Assembly (NCBI GenBank): GCA_964639765.1
Contig: CAZXEN010000003.1
Span: 49,305 to 113,304, forward strand
Direction: 5' to 3'
DNA length: 64,000 nt
Source of the DNA: Scybalousia_A sp964639765
GTDB lineage: Bacteria > Bacteroidota > Bacteroidia > Bacteroidales > P3
Shown here: positions 16,737 through 26,427 of the stretch, piece by piece
How positions within the stretch are numbered: the first letter of the stretch is position 1
How the letters are laid out: every line of letters begins with the position of its first letter
Program-made: the position numbers and the translations under genes
Notes under the pieces: model-generated
Told to the model about the DNA's origin: nothing
Database searches by the model: none
What the model saw: only the letters and a program-made list of their open reading frames with translations

Positions 16737-19361
16737 ATGGATAATATCAACGAAAATACAGACAACAATACACAACCTGCCAACGAAATGCATTCTTCCC
16801 AAAGACAAATGCAAAGTATAAGAGGAATGTATGAAAACTGGTTTTTGGATTATGCTTCATATGTTATACTTGAACGTGCCGTACCTCATCTTAATGACGG
16901 ATTAAAGCCTGTCCAAAGAAGAATTCTTCACTCTATGTATGAATCAGATGACGGAAGAATGGACAAGGTAGCAAACATTGTGGGTAATACTATGCATTAC
17001 CATCCGCATGGCGATGCTTCCATTTACGGAGCATTGGTTCAGCTCGGACAAAAAGAACTGATGGTGGATACACAGGGAAACTGGGGAAACATACTTACAG
17101 GAGATTCTGCGGCTGCAGGACGTTATATTGAAGCTCGTCTTTCCAAATTTGCACTTGATGTTGCTTTTAATTACAAAACAGCTACTTTTCACCCAAATTA
17201 TGACGGCAAAAAACAGGAACCAGACACTCTTCCGATGAAATTTCCCCTTCTTTTGGCACATGGAGCAAAAGGAATAGCAGTAGGTTTAGCTTGTGAAATA
17301 CTTCCTCATAATTTCAATGAACTTCTAGATGCAAGTATTGCAATACTGCAGAACAAACCTTTTTCAATATATCCCGACTTCCAGACAGGAGGTCTTATGG
17401 ATGTATCAAAATACAATGACGGTGTAAGAGGAGGAAGAATACTTGTAAGAGCAAAAATGACTCAGGAAGAGAAAAAAACTCTTGTTATAACAGAAATACC
17501 TTTTTCCACTACAAGTGATTCTCTTATTGAATCCATTGTTAAAGCAACTGAAAAAGGACAATTAAAGATAAAGAAGATAGAAAACAACACTGCACGCACA
17601 GCAGAGATAAGACTGCATCTTCCAAACGACGCTTCCATTGACCAGACTATAGATGCCTTGTATGCTTTCACGGATTGTCAGATTAGCATTGCGCCAAATT
17701 CCTGCGTGATAGACGAGAACAAGAAACCCGTCTTTATGTCAATCAGCGATATTCTGAGAAAAAACACCCAAAGAACGGTGGATTTGCTCAAAATGGAACT
17801 GGAGATACAACTGAACGAACTGAAAGAGAAATGGCAATGGATTTCTTTGGAAAGAATATTCATAGAAAACGAGATTTACGAAGATATAAAACCTTGCACA
17901 ACAGACAAGGATATAAACGATACAATATTCAAAGGCCTAGAGCCTTTTGTAAAGAATCTTATCCGTGAAGTTACGTTGGAAGATGTTCTAAGGCTGAGAA
18001 AAATTCCTATAGACAGGATATCAAAATACAATAGCGACAAGGCAGAAAAAGACCTTGAGAACATTGAGTTTGAAATGGAAGAGGTAAAAAACAACCTAGA
18101 ACATATCATAGATTATTCCATTCGTTGGTTTAAATACTTAAAAGACAAATACGGCAAAGGAAGGGAAAGAAAAACAGAGATAAGAGACTTTGACAAGATA
18201 GAAATAGTTACAGCAGCAGTTGCAACAGAGAAACTATACTGCAACTACAAGACTGGATTTGCAGGATACAAGCTTAAAAACGATGAAAATGCAAAATATG
18301 TCTGCGACTGTTCAGAATTTGACGAGATAATAGTTGTCCATAAGAATGGAAAATATTCCGTAAGAAAAGTTGCTGAAAAGGATTTCGTAGGAGAAAACAT
18401 CATATATATTGCTTTGTTCCGAAGAAATGACGAAAGGACAATATACAATATGATGTACAACAATGGACCTTTTGGACGTTGTTTCGCAAAACGTTGTGCC
18501 GTAACCAGCATAATAAGAGACAAGGAATACGATTTTACACAAGGAGTGAGCGGTTCTACTCTTCTTTACTTTTCTGCAAACAGCAATGGAGAAGCAGAAA
18601 AAGTTACCGTGCATTTAAAAGTAAGTCCAAGAATGCGAAAAACTAATTTTGTCTATGATTTTGCAGAACTGGACATAAAAAACAGAAGTGCAAGAGGAAA
18701 TATAGTAAACAACAATCCTGTAAGAAGTGTAGGACTGAAATCAGGAGGAGTCTCCACTCTTTCTGCACGCAAGATTTGGTTAGATGATTCCATAATGAAG
18801 CTGAACACCGAAGAAAGGGGGATATTGCTCGGAGAATTTGCAGCCAATGATAGGCTTTTACTTGTGAACAGCCAAGGCTGGTATCAGATAACAGAACCTA
18901 ATCTCAGCCTGCATTTTGAAGACAATACCATTGTGATAGAAAAGTTAAACCCGAACAAGCCTGTCACCGTTATTTACAAAGACTTGGAAACAAAACTTAT
19001 GTTCATAAAAAGATTTCTGCCTGAGACCGTATCACAAGGACGTATCTTTTTTGTTGATGACAAGAAAGCCGAGGTAAGTCATATATTCAACGAGTGGCTT
19101 CCTGTGATAAGCGTCAATGGAGAAGAAGTAAATGTTTCTGAATTTGTGGATATAATGAAATACAAGGCGAAAGGCAAGAAACTAAGCAAAGAGAACAAAG
19201 TTAAAATAAAAATACTCAAAGCCTTGGAATACGTAGAACCGGTAACAGAAACAAAAGCAGAGGAAAATCCATCAGAAGAAACTGAGGAAAAACACTCTGT
19301 AGAATTTGAAGACAACGACTTTATGGGCAACGACGACACCATTCAAGGCACATTGTTTTAG
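16737..19361 (+). CDS. parC: DNA topoisomerase IV subunit A (ParC-type)
   Basis: An 874-residue type IIA topoisomerase A subunit for decatenation. The N-terminal breakage-reunion domain includes LNDGLKPVQRRIL, MHYHPHGDASIYGALVQLGQ and the active Tyr130 in AAAGRYIEARLS, then a coiled-coil region and a C-terminal beta-pinwheel domain. The position equivalent to GyrA Ser83 is Ala94, which I believe is normal for Bacteroidota ParC rather than a resistance mutation. I start at ATG 16737, though GTG at 16731 is also in frame. parE is not in the window. The protein ends with an acidic tail. Confidence 0.9.
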   Translation: MDNINENTDNNTQPANEMHSSQRQMQSIRGMYENWFLDYASYVILERAVPHLNDGLKPVQRRILHSMYESDDGRMDKVANIVGNTMHYHPHGDASIYGALVQLGQKELMVDTQGNWGNILTGDSAAAGRYIEARLSKFALDVAFNYKTATFHPNYDGKKQEPDTLPMKFPLLLAHGAKGIAVGLACEILPHNFNELLDASIAILQNKPFSIYPDFQTGGLMDVSKYNDGVRGGRILVRAKMTQEEKKTLVITEIPFSTTSDSLIESIVKATEKGQLKIKKIENNTARTAEIRLHLPNDASIDQTIDALYAFTDCQISIAPNSCVIDENKKPVFMSISDILRKNTQRTVDLLKMELEIQLNELKEKWQWISLERIFIENEIYEDIKPCTTDKDINDTIFKGLEPFVKNLIREVTLEDVLRLRKIPIDRISKYNSDKAEKDLENIEFEMEEVKNNLEHIIDYSIRWFKYLKDKYGKGRERKTEIRDFDKIEIVTAAVATEKLYCNYKTGFAGYKLKNDENAKYVCDCSEFDEIIVVHKNGKYSVRKVAEKDFVGENIIYIALFRRNDERTIYNMMYNNGPFGRCFAKRCAVTSIIRDKEYDFTQGVSGSTLLYFSANSNGEAEKVTVHLKVSPRMRKTNFVYDFAELDIKNRSARGNIVNNNPVRSVGLKSGGVSTLSARKIWLDDSIMKLNTEERGILLGEFAANDRLLLVNSQGWYQITEPNLSLHFEDNTIVIEKLNPNKPVTVIYKDLETKLMFIKRFLPETVSQGRIFFVDDKKAEVSHIFNEWLPVISVNGEEVNVSEFVDIMKYKAKGKKLSKENKVKIKILKALEYVEPVTETKAEENPSEETEEKHSVEFEDNDFMGNDDTIQGTLF

Positions 19362-19415
19362 ATTTTCAGGCAAGACAACAAAAAAAATAAATTAATAATC
19401 AAAAAATAAAAAAAT

Positions 19416-21569
19416 ATGAAAAAGTTAGCATTGATATTATTAGCAAGTTTGTTTGCTTTCAGCCCGTTGGTGAAGGCGGACGAAGGAATGTGGCTGCTTA
19501 TGTATCTGGATAAGCAGACCTACAAGGATATGAAAGCAAAAGGTTTGAAACTTACTCCAAAACAAATCTATGACATCAACAAAGCTTCCCTGAAAGATGC
19601 CATCATACAGTTCGGAAGAGGCTGCACAGGTGAGATTGTTTCCGACCAAGGCTTGATACTTACCAATCATCATTGCGGTTATTCATGGATTCAGTCCCAT
19701 TCCACGATAGAACACGACTATCTTTCCAATGGTTTCTGGGCTTACAACAAAAATGAAGAACTTCCTAATCCCGGATTGACCGCAAAATTTTTCATAAGAA
19801 TGGAAGACGTGTCTGACAAAGTACTTGAGGGCATCACCGACAAGACTTCTGAGGAAGCACGTCTGGATATCATAAGAAAAAATTCAAAGAAAGTTGTGGA
19901 AAAAGCAACAAAAGGCACGACATACACTGCAGAAGTTGCAACAATGTTCAACGGAAACCAGTACATTCTCTTCGTTTATGAGGTATACAAAGATGTTCGT
20001 CTTGTGGGAGCTCCTCCTCAGTCAATAGGAAAGTTTGGAAGTGACACCGACAACTGGATGTGGCCGAGACACACTTGCGACTTTTCTGTCTTCAGAGTCT
20101 ATACAGACAAAGACGGAAAACCTGCAGAGTATTCCAAAGACAATGTTCCTATGAAACCAAAACACTATCTTCCTATATCACTTAAAGGAGTAAAGGAAAA
20201 CGATTTTGCCATGGTCATAGGTTATCCTGGCTCTACAGACCGTTTTCTTCCTTCTGCTGGTGTAAAACAGGCAATGGATATCTACAACCCTTCTGTTGTT
20301 ACTGCAAGAGAAGCTCTTCGCAATGTAATGGACAGAGATATGAAAGCAGACCCTAAAATCCGTATCCAATACTCTGCAAAGTTTGCTTCCCTTTCCAACT
20401 ACTGGAAATTCTATATCGGACAAACACAATGCCTTAAGCGTCTGAATGTCTATGGAACCAAGCATGATTTGGAAAACCGCTTTGCTTCTTGGATAAAACA
20501 GGACAAAACTGGAAAACGCCACGAAATATACGGCGATGTCCTTGCAGACATTCAGGACTATTACGACAACAACGGAGAATATGACTACCTGAGAGTATAT
20601 ACCAACGAAGCCCTTTTCAGAGGAGCAAGCATTTTTAACATAGCAGTTCGTCTGTATGGTTGCAGAAATGTATTTGAATCCGGAGACGAAGCAAGTTATG
20701 AGGCAATGATAAAAGACTGGAATTCCTATTTGGATGGAGTTTTCAAGGACTATAATGATCTTACGGAAGAAAAACTTATGGCTGCAGGTCTGGATGTCTA
20801 TTTCAGAAACGTACCTATGACGTTACAAAGCCCAGAATTCCTGAATTATGCTTTCAAATACGGCTATAATTTCAACCAGATTGCAGAAGATATTTTCGCA
20901 ACTTCAAATCTGGTAAGCAAGGAAAAGATAATGAACCTTCTAAAGTCCAAGGATTTGTCCCTTATACAGAACGATCCGGCATACATTCTTACAATACAAA
21001 TACTTGACAATCTTCGTTCAAGAATGCATTCAATAAGCGAAGACAGGGACAAACTTGCAAAGGCCAACCGTTTGTTTGTGAAAGGTATAATGGAAATGGA
21101 TAAAGACAAATACTTTGCTCCAAATGCCAACTCAACCATTCGTTATACGTACGGACAAGTAAAGAACTATTCACCAAAAGACGGAGTTGAGTACAAATAT
21201 TACACTACCCTTGACGGCGTTATGGACAAGGAAGATAATTCTTCATGGGAATTCACCGTGCCTGCAAAACTTCGTCAGTTGTATGAAGCGAAGGATTACG
21301 GACAGTATGCTGTCAATGGAACAGTACCTGTAGGTTTCCTTACAAATGTTGATATCACAGGCGGAAACTCCGGTTCTCCTACCTTGAACGGCAAAGGTGA
21401 GCTGATAGGACTTGCTTTTGACGGCAACTGGGAAGCAATGAGCGGAAACATTGCTTTCAATCCTGACTTGCAAAGATGTATTTCTGTGGATATACGCTAC
21501 GTTTTGTTCATCATTGACAAATTTGCCGGAGCAACAAACCTTATCAACGAAATGAAAATAGTAAAATAA
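19416..21569 (+). CDS. S46 family dipeptidyl-peptidase (DPP7-like)
   Basis: A 717-residue secreted serine peptidase that removes dipeptides from peptide N-termini. A signal peptide of about 21 residues ends VKA. The chymotrypsin-like halves carry the catalytic His in LTNHHCGY (residues 84-87) and Ser652 in DITGGNSGSPTLNG. An alpha-helical exopeptidase domain lies between them. Gly670 in AFDGNWEAM sits at the specificity position where DPP7 has Gly and DPP11 has Arg, suggesting hydrophobic rather than acidic P1 preference. No T9SS sorting tail is present, so it is likely periplasmic. It starts 54 bases after parC and ends at a strong terminator. Confidence 0.92.
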   Translation: MKKLALILLASLFAFSPLVKADEGMWLLMYLDKQTYKDMKAKGLKLTPKQIYDINKASLKDAIIQFGRGCTGEIVSDQGLILTNHHCGYSWIQSHSTIEHDYLSNGFWAYNKNEELPNPGLTAKFFIRMEDVSDKVLEGITDKTSEEARLDIIRKNSKKVVEKATKGTTYTAEVATMFNGNQYILFVYEVYKDVRLVGAPPQSIGKFGSDTDNWMWPRHTCDFSVFRVYTDKDGKPAEYSKDNVPMKPKHYLPISLKGVKENDFAMVIGYPGSTDRFLPSAGVKQAMDIYNPSVVTAREALRNVMDRDMKADPKIRIQYSAKFASLSNYWKFYIGQTQCLKRLNVYGTKHDLENRFASWIKQDKTGKRHEIYGDVLADIQDYYDNNGEYDYLRVYTNEALFRGASIFNIAVRLYGCRNVFESGDEASYEAMIKDWNSYLDGVFKDYNDLTEEKLMAAGLDVYFRNVPMTLQSPEFLNYAFKYGYNFNQIAEDIFATSNLVSKEKIMNLLKSKDLSLIQNDPAYILTIQILDNLRSRMHSISEDRDKLAKANRLFVKGIMEMDKDKYFAPNANSTIRYTYGQVKNYSPKDGVEYKYYTTLDGVMDKEDNSSWEFTVPAKLRQLYEAKDYGQYAVNGTVPVGFLTNVDITGGNSGSPTLNGKGELIGLAFDGNWEAMSGNIAFNPDLQRCISVDIRYVLFIIDKFAGATNLINEMKIVK

Positions 21570-21588
21570 AAACACAGGACACAACACA

Positions 21589-21624
21589 ACAAAGAACGTG
21601 GCTAAGCTTAACCACGTTCTTTGT
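21589..21624 (+). terminator. Strong terminator after the S46 peptidase
   Basis: A near-perfect palindrome pairs ACAAAGAACGTGG (21589-21601) with CCACGTTCTTTGT (21612-21624) around a short loop and is followed by TTATTTTG. Confidence 0.9.
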
Positions 21625-21667
21625 TTATTTTGTGATACCATATCGCTGATAATTCGGACAAATGTCT

Positions 21668-21675
21668 TACTTTTG
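21668..21675 (+). promoter_or_regulatory. -7 box upstream of the DUF4421 gene
   Basis: TACTTTTG lies between the S46 terminator and array B. If used, the whole 21-bp array B would be transcribed as the 5' leader of the DUF4421 message. Confidence 0.5.
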
Positions 21676-21679
21676 CAAA

Positions 21680-21784
21680 ACAAAAACCAGCTCTTCAAGA
21701 AAAAAGAGTTGAACTTTAGGTGCTAAAGTGTTGGTTTTTGTTTACAAAATCTTGATTTTTATGAATAAAAACTTGATATTTTTT
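21680..21784. repeat. 21-bp tandem array B (five units), running into the DUF4421 coding sequence
   Basis: Units of exactly 21 bases start at 21680, 21701, 21722, 21743 and 21764. Examples are AAAAAGAGTTGAACTTTA, CTAAAGTGTTGGTTTTTG and ACAAAATCTTGATTTTT. The start codon ATG 21761-21763 is the last triplet of the fourth unit. The fifth unit (21764-21784) encodes residues 2-8, NKNLIFF. Confidence 0.8.
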
Positions 21785-22759
21785 ACAGTCTTGTTGATTT
21801 GTGTCTTTTCTTCTCATTCTCAGGAAGAAAAAACATCGTTTCTTTGGAAGATAGACAAGATGTTCGGCTTGTCCTCCACAAAAAAAATAGACACAAACTA
21901 CTATACCATAGCCAATAATGGCTGGATGATAAACCTCAACAACAACTTTGCCTTCATAAACCTGAAAACAAAAATCAATAATGTCCCGACATACGGCACC
22001 ACAAGTCTGAATGCTCATTCGCTTTTCAATTATCAGCTTTCCACAACCTTTGGTTACAGAAACCTTATCTTGGGCTGTTCGCTTGCAAACTTGATGGGAG
22101 AGGCCAAGGATTTTACACTTTCTCTTTCTGCCAATGCTTGGGGATTTGAATTCAGAAGACTTGAGACAGAAGATTTTGCAGGAGATATAAAAAGTTCTGC
22201 TTCAGAAGACGAATACAGTGTAAAACAAGGCAGAATAAAAGCAAAGACAAGATACCTTCGGGCATATCATGTCTTCAATTCCAAGAAATTCTCAATGACT
22301 GCCGCCATTGACCAGCGATGTATCCAAAAACACTCTGCAGGTTCTCTGCTTTTCTACACCAACTTCCTGCAAAACGACATATATTTCCAAAACACTGAGA
22401 TAATCAACAGGTTCAACAACATAAAAGAAATAGAATATTCCTCAGGTTCTTTGGGTCTTGGCTATGCTTACAACTATACACCAGACAAAGGCAAGCTTCT
22501 GTTTCACATTTCTGCTGTTCCGATGTTTGTTGTCTTGAACAGCAACTACATTTACGGCAAGAACATAGAAGAAATCAAAACAAAGAACAAATACTTTTTT
22601 AATTTCATAGGAAGATTTACAGTAAACTATCGCTTCAATGACTTTCTTGGAGTAAATATTTCTGCTCTTTACGACAACGATTGCTTGAAAACAGACAGAG
22701 ATTTAAGCATTCATTGGAACGATTTTTTGCTTAAGGCTTCTCTTTGTTGTAGGTTTTAA
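21761..22759 (+). CDS. DUF4421 family predicted outer-membrane beta-barrel protein
   Basis: A 332-residue exported protein with signal peptide MNKNLIFFTVLLICVFSSHS. The family pattern I recognise is DTNYYTIANNGWMINLN near residue 50, then FGYRNLILGCSLANLMG and FTLSLSANAWGFEFRRLETE. Alternating polar and aromatic residues and an aromatic C-terminus (ASLCCRF) fit an outer-membrane barrel. Function is unknown. I start at ATG 21761. An in-frame GTG at 21728 would add a hydrophobic stretch made only from array B repeats. The stop codon overlaps the next gene's ATG by one base (TAATG), implying translational coupling to the DUF819 protein. Confidence 0.78.
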   Translation: MNKNLIFFTVLLICVFSSHSQEEKTSFLWKIDKMFGLSSTKKIDTNYYTIANNGWMINLNNNFAFINLKTKINNVPTYGTTSLNAHSLFNYQLSTTFGYRNLILGCSLANLMGEAKDFTLSLSANAWGFEFRRLETEDFAGDIKSSASEDEYSVKQGRIKAKTRYLRAYHVFNSKKFSMTAAIDQRCIQKHSAGSLLFYTNFLQNDIYFQNTEIINRFNNIKEIEYSSGSLGLGYAYNYTPDKGKLLFHISAVPMFVVLNSNYIYGKNIEEIKTKNKYFFNFIGRFTVNYRFNDFLGVNISALYDNDCLKTDRDLSIHWNDFLLKASLCCRF

Positions 22760-23928
22760 TGGATTTTGATATGAATTTCTTGATAATTGCAATTTGTTTA
22801 TTCGCTCCTCTTCTTATTCTTTGGCTGACTTACAAAAGCAGTCTGCTAAATAAAGTAGGAAGTATTATAATTGCCTATGTTATCGGCTGTGCTTTAGGAA
22901 TAACGGGCATAATACCCGACACAAAAGAGATACATTCCTTGCAGACCGGAATAGCTTCTGTTGCCATTCCGCTTGCTATTCCTCTTTTGCTGTTTTCTTC
23001 TGATATACGTTCGTGGCTAAGGCTTGCTCCTGCTTTCATAAAATCAACAATCTTTGGAATTTTGGGCTGTATTCTTGCCATTGTTGTCGGTTTTCTTTTG
23101 TTTGGTCAAGGAAATCCTAAGGTCTTTTCTTCCATAGGAGGAATGCTTACGGGACTATATACGGGAGGAAACGCCAATCTTGCATCCCTGAAGATAGCTC
23201 TTGATGTTGATAATTCAACATACATTCTTGTTTCTGCCTACAGTACCATGCTGAGTGCTGTCTATCTTATTTTTGTTATTGTGATTGGCAAGAAAGTTCT
23301 GCGACTGTTCATGCCTGATTTCAAAGATGACAAATCAAAAGAAGACAAAAGCGTTTCCATAGACAACCATGAGAACGAATTATTCCTTGGTTTGTTCCGA
23401 AAAGACAACATAAAAAATCTCTTTTCTGCACTTGGCTTGACAATAATCATCGTTTTGATTGGAGGAGGTATTGCTTTTCTGTTCCCGAAAGATATGTTTC
23501 AATCCATATTTATCCTTGCTATAAGCCTGATTTCAGTACTTGCTTCCATGAATAAAAGAATCCGCTCCTTGAAACGTACCTTTGAAGCTGGCACATATCT
23601 GATTCTTGTCTTCTCCATAGCCGTTGCTTCACAGGTAAGCCTCAAAACTCTTTCAGATATAGACACAAACATATTCCTTTTTACAACCGTTGCCACACTG
23701 GGAGCTCTGGTTCTTCACGTTCTTCTTTCTGCCCTGTTCCGAATAGATACAGACACGACCCTTACAACAAGTATTTCCCTGATATGTTCTCCTCCTTTTG
23801 CACCCGTTATTGGTTCTGCATTGAAAAACCGTGCTGTTATAGGTCCGGGAATTGCAGTCGGTCTGTTTGGATATGCAGCCGGCACTTACATAGGCTTCTT
23901 TGTTGCCAAACTGTTGCTGTGGATTTAG
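22759..23928 (+). CDS. DUF819 family integral membrane protein
   Basis: A 389-residue polytopic inner-membrane protein with about ten hydrophobic segments. Family features are IPLAIPLLLFSSDIRSWLRL, GMLTGLYTGGNANLASLKIA and SPPFAPVIGSALKNR near the C-terminus, as in the YjcL/DUF819 proteins, which look like secondary carriers. The substrate is unknown. It overlaps the DUF4421 stop codon by one base and converges on the acyltransferase gene with seven bases between the stops. No terminator is visible there, so opposing transcripts likely overlap. Confidence 0.85.
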   Translation: MDFDMNFLIIAICLFAPLLILWLTYKSSLLNKVGSIIIAYVIGCALGITGIIPDTKEIHSLQTGIASVAIPLAIPLLLFSSDIRSWLRLAPAFIKSTIFGILGCILAIVVGFLLFGQGNPKVFSSIGGMLTGLYTGGNANLASLKIALDVDNSTYILVSAYSTMLSAVYLIFVIVIGKKVLRLFMPDFKDDKSKEDKSVSIDNHENELFLGLFRKDNIKNLFSALGLTIIIVLIGGGIAFLFPKDMFQSIFILAISLISVLASMNKRIRSLKRTFEAGTYLILVFSIAVASQVSLKTLSDIDTNIFLFTTVATLGALVLHVLLSALFRIDTDTTLTTSISLICSPPFAPVIGSALKNRAVIGPGIAVGLFGYAAGTYIGFFVAKLLLWI

Positions 23929-23935
23929 CAAAATA

Positions 23936-24973
23936 CTAAATTCTGCCGCCGCAGACAACAGCAAGCAGTTTTGGAAAAACTTTTCTCAGGGCAAGATATG
24001 CAAGGAAAGAAGCAACAATGCTAAGTATTATAGGAAGAAAATAAAGTATCAGATAGTCCATGCTTCCATTATTGAAAAACTTATAAAGCAATGGAGTGAA
24101 AACCCATCGTGTCAGCGCAACATGTGTTGCAAACAAAAAGAAAGTAAAAGAACCTGCTATGCTAACCGCTTTTAGTTTCAGCCTGTTTGTCAAAAAATAT
24201 GCTGCAGAAAACACGGATACCATTCCCAATGTCCTGCAAAGATAATATACCTGCCTGTTTCTCTGCAAATCAAACATTGAGTCGGAGGCTGAGAAATTGA
24301 AAACAAAGTTCAGAATTATGAATATGAAGAACAAAATCAAGGGATAGTATTTTATTTTCTTCAAGAGCCCAACAACATCTTTCTTTTCTATGGAAAAATA
24401 TGCTCCCATGAAGAAAAACAACAAAGAATTACACATCTCAAAACCTGTATCCATTAGCCAGAGTACCAAAAGCAAAAGCACAGAAACGAACTTTGTCTTC
24501 CTTATAATCCAATATATCAAAGGCGAACACAAGACCATAATCATCAAATCCCTTATAAACCAGAACTGTATGGCAAAAGGAACGGGATAGCCTGCAAGCT
24601 GCATAAGAGAGAACCGGGCTTCTCCCCTGTCCATTGCAAACTTGAAAACAAAAAACAGAAGATTCCAGAACAAATATGGAACAAGCAGGCTTTTTATTCT
24701 TCGTTTCAGTTTGGATTTATAGAGATGCAAATCAAAAGACTCCTTGTTTTCCTTCGGGAAAAAGAAGTAATATCCTGAGATAAAGAAGAATGCAGGAGTT
24801 GAAACCCTTGCAAACACGCGGGTAAAAAGAAATACCATGCCGTTTGATAGAGCATTGTGCGGCACAAGTGCCAATGTCGTGTAATCAACATGAACACATA
24901 CAATCAAAATCATGAGAGGAAGTCTCAAAAGATTGCAGATTTCCGAAAAAGCCTTCTCATTACCCGTATTCAT
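23936..24973 (-). CDS. Acyltransferase family 3 membrane protein
   Basis: A 345-residue protein with about ten membrane helices. The N-terminal LRLPLMILIVCVHVDYTTL carries the family His after the first helix, and RVFARVSTPAFFFISGYYFF the conserved R..PxFFxxSGY-type motif. Members O-acetylate sugars or lipids at the membrane, often in surface polysaccharide decoration. The substrate is not predictable. It is the last gene of the HU-DUF2520-sirtuin-acyltransferase run and starts three bases after the sirtuin stop. Confidence 0.85.
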   Translation of the reverse strand: MNTGNEKAFSEICNLLRLPLMILIVCVHVDYTTLALVPHNALSNGMVFLFTRVFARVSTPAFFFISGYYFFFPKENKESFDLHLYKSKLKRRIKSLLVPYLFWNLLFFVFKFAMDRGEARFSLMQLAGYPVPFAIQFWFIRDLMIMVLCSPLIYWIIRKTKFVSVLLLLVLWLMDTGFEMCNSLLFFFMGAYFSIEKKDVVGLLKKIKYYPLILFFIFIILNFVFNFSASDSMFDLQRNRQVYYLCRTLGMVSVFSAAYFLTNRLKLKAVSIAGSFTFFLFATHVALTRWVFTPLLYKFFNNGSMDYLILYFLPIILSIVASFLAYLALRKVFPKLLAVVCGGRI

Positions 24974-24976
24974 AGC

Positions 24977-25663
24977 CTATGCTTCGTTCAACAACTCTTC
25001 AACAACTTTTCCCACACCTGTGGATGCTTTTTCCTGAACAAAGTCTATACCGTTGAGATTGGCATCTGGCTTGTTGGGATCCACGAGATATTTCCTGCAG
25101 TTCGGCTTTGTATAGTTCATAAGTCCTGCTGCAGGATAGACAACCAATGATGTGCCGACAATAATCAGGATATCTGCCTTTTCACACACCTTTATTGCGT
25201 TCTCTATCTCAGGAACGGGCTCACCAAACCAGACAATAAAGGGTCTTAGCATAGTTCCCTTGGAGTCTTTGTCAAAAGGTGTTATGTCATGATAGCCTAT
25301 TTCATACACTTCTCCTTTGTCATAGCGGGAACAAGCCTTTGTCAGTTCCCCATGAAGATGTATTATATGGCTGGAACCTGCTCTCTCGTGCAAGTCATCA
25401 ACATTCTGGGTAACAACAGTTACATTGTATTTCTCTTCCAAGCGTACAAGCTGGCGATGTCCTTCATTTGGTTCCACAGAAGTAAGTTGTCTTCGTCTCT
25501 CGTTGTAGAACTTGGTTACAAGTTCCTCGTCTTTCTCAAAAGAATCAAAGTTTGCAACGTCTTCTATTCTGTAGTTCTCCCACAAACCGTTGGAGTCCCT
25601 GAAAGTACTTATGCCGCTTTCGGCACTGATGCCTGCTCCTGTCAATACAACTATGTTTTTCAT
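24977..25663 (-). CDS. NAD-dependent protein deacylase, class III sirtuin without zinc cysteines
   Basis: A 228-residue sirtuin that removes acyl groups from lysines using NAD+. Visible are the NAD-binding GAGISAESGI (9-18), QNVDDLHERAG (86-96) and the catalytic His104 in IHLHGEL. Tyr53 and Arg56 in FYNERRRQL form the YxxR pair that gives class III sirtuins affinity for succinyl and malonyl groups. The zinc-binding region has just one cysteine (CSRYDKGEVY) and lacks the second pair, so the usual structural zinc is probably absent, as I recall for other Bacteroidota members. It sits four bases after the DUF2520 gene and three before the acyltransferase. Confidence 0.9.
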   Translation of the reverse strand: MKNIVVLTGAGISAESGISTFRDSNGLWENYRIEDVANFDSFEKDEELVTKFYNERRRQLTSVEPNEGHRQLVRLEEKYNVTVVTQNVDDLHERAGSSHIIHLHGELTKACSRYDKGEVYEIGYHDITPFDKDSKGTMLRPFIVWFGEPVPEIENAIKVCEKADILIIVGTSLVVYPAAGLMNYTKPNCRKYLVDPNKPDANLNGIDFVQEKASTGVGKVVEELLNEA

Positions 25664-25667
25664 TTCT

Positions 25668-26408
25668 TCAGTCCTTATATAAATTTACTATACTTTCACT
25701 TATTGAATCATATATCTTTTTTTCTGTGGCTGAGAGCCTTTTTCCGTGTTCCTGCATTATCTTTTTATCGTTCCTGAAGGCAGGTCCTGTCTGGCAAAGA
25801 TAAGGTTTCCTCTGTTTTATAGCCTCGTTTGTGCGATCAATAAGAGGATATAGAATACTCAAATCCATATTTTCCTTCTCCAGCATTGTGTCTGCTATAT
25901 GGTAAAGATGATTCGGGAAATTGTTTACAAACACCGCTGCAAGGTGAAGCACTTTTCTCTGCTCATCTGTAAGACGATGATGTATGGAAGAAAGTTTTCC
26001 TGCAAGTCTTTCAAGTTCCCTGCCGTATTCTTCCGTATTTGCCCACGTGCATAGGGGAACATTGGAAAAATCTGTCTCCATTCCTTTCTTCAGCGTCTGC
26101 AAAGGATAGAAAGAGCCGTAGTTTTCACACAAGGACTTCAAAAACCCCGTCTCCATATAGCCGCTTGTATGAACAGCCACCTGTTCTTTTTTCAAAGGCT
26201 CCCCCATTGTCTGCAGTATGTTTTGTGCCACTTCCTTCAAAACATCGTCTTTCACCGCAAGCACTATCATGTCTGAACAAAAATCCTTACTGTCAAAAGG
26301 AATACGGGAGGAAAGCATCTTGACCTCCAGACCTTTCTCCTCCATAGCTTTGGCATAATGCACAGCCACATTACCTCTGCCTACTATAGTAACGCTTCTT
26401 ATTTCCAT
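25668..26408 (-). CDS. Rossmann-fold DUF2520 oxidoreductase-like protein
   Basis: A 246-residue protein with an N-terminal NAD(P)-binding domain (VTIVGRGNVAVHYAKAM, then DMIVLAVKDDVLKEVA and VAVHTSGYM) and the C-terminal helical DUF2520 domain (KVLHLAAVFVNNFPNHLYHI). The layout is that of ProC/6-phosphogluconate dehydrogenase-like enzymes. In Bacteroidota this family is common and has no assigned substrate. It starts 19 bases after the HU stop and ends four bases before the sirtuin. Confidence 0.82.
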   Translation of the reverse strand: MEIRSVTIVGRGNVAVHYAKAMEEKGLEVKMLSSRIPFDSKDFCSDMIVLAVKDDVLKEVAQNILQTMGEPLKKEQVAVHTSGYMETGFLKSLCENYGSFYPLQTLKKGMETDFSNVPLCTWANTEEYGRELERLAGKLSSIHHRLTDEQRKVLHLAAVFVNNFPNHLYHIADTMLEKENMDLSILYPLIDRTNEAIKQRKPYLCQTGPAFRNDKKIMQEHGKRLSATEKKIYDSISESIVNLYKD

Positions 26409-26427
26409 AAACAGCAGTTTCTTTGTG

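Noticed and set aside
17007..17030. Ala at the quinolone-resistance position of ParC as a resistance mutation
   Set aside because: To my knowledge Bacteroidota ParC normally has Ala there, so it is the lineage state.
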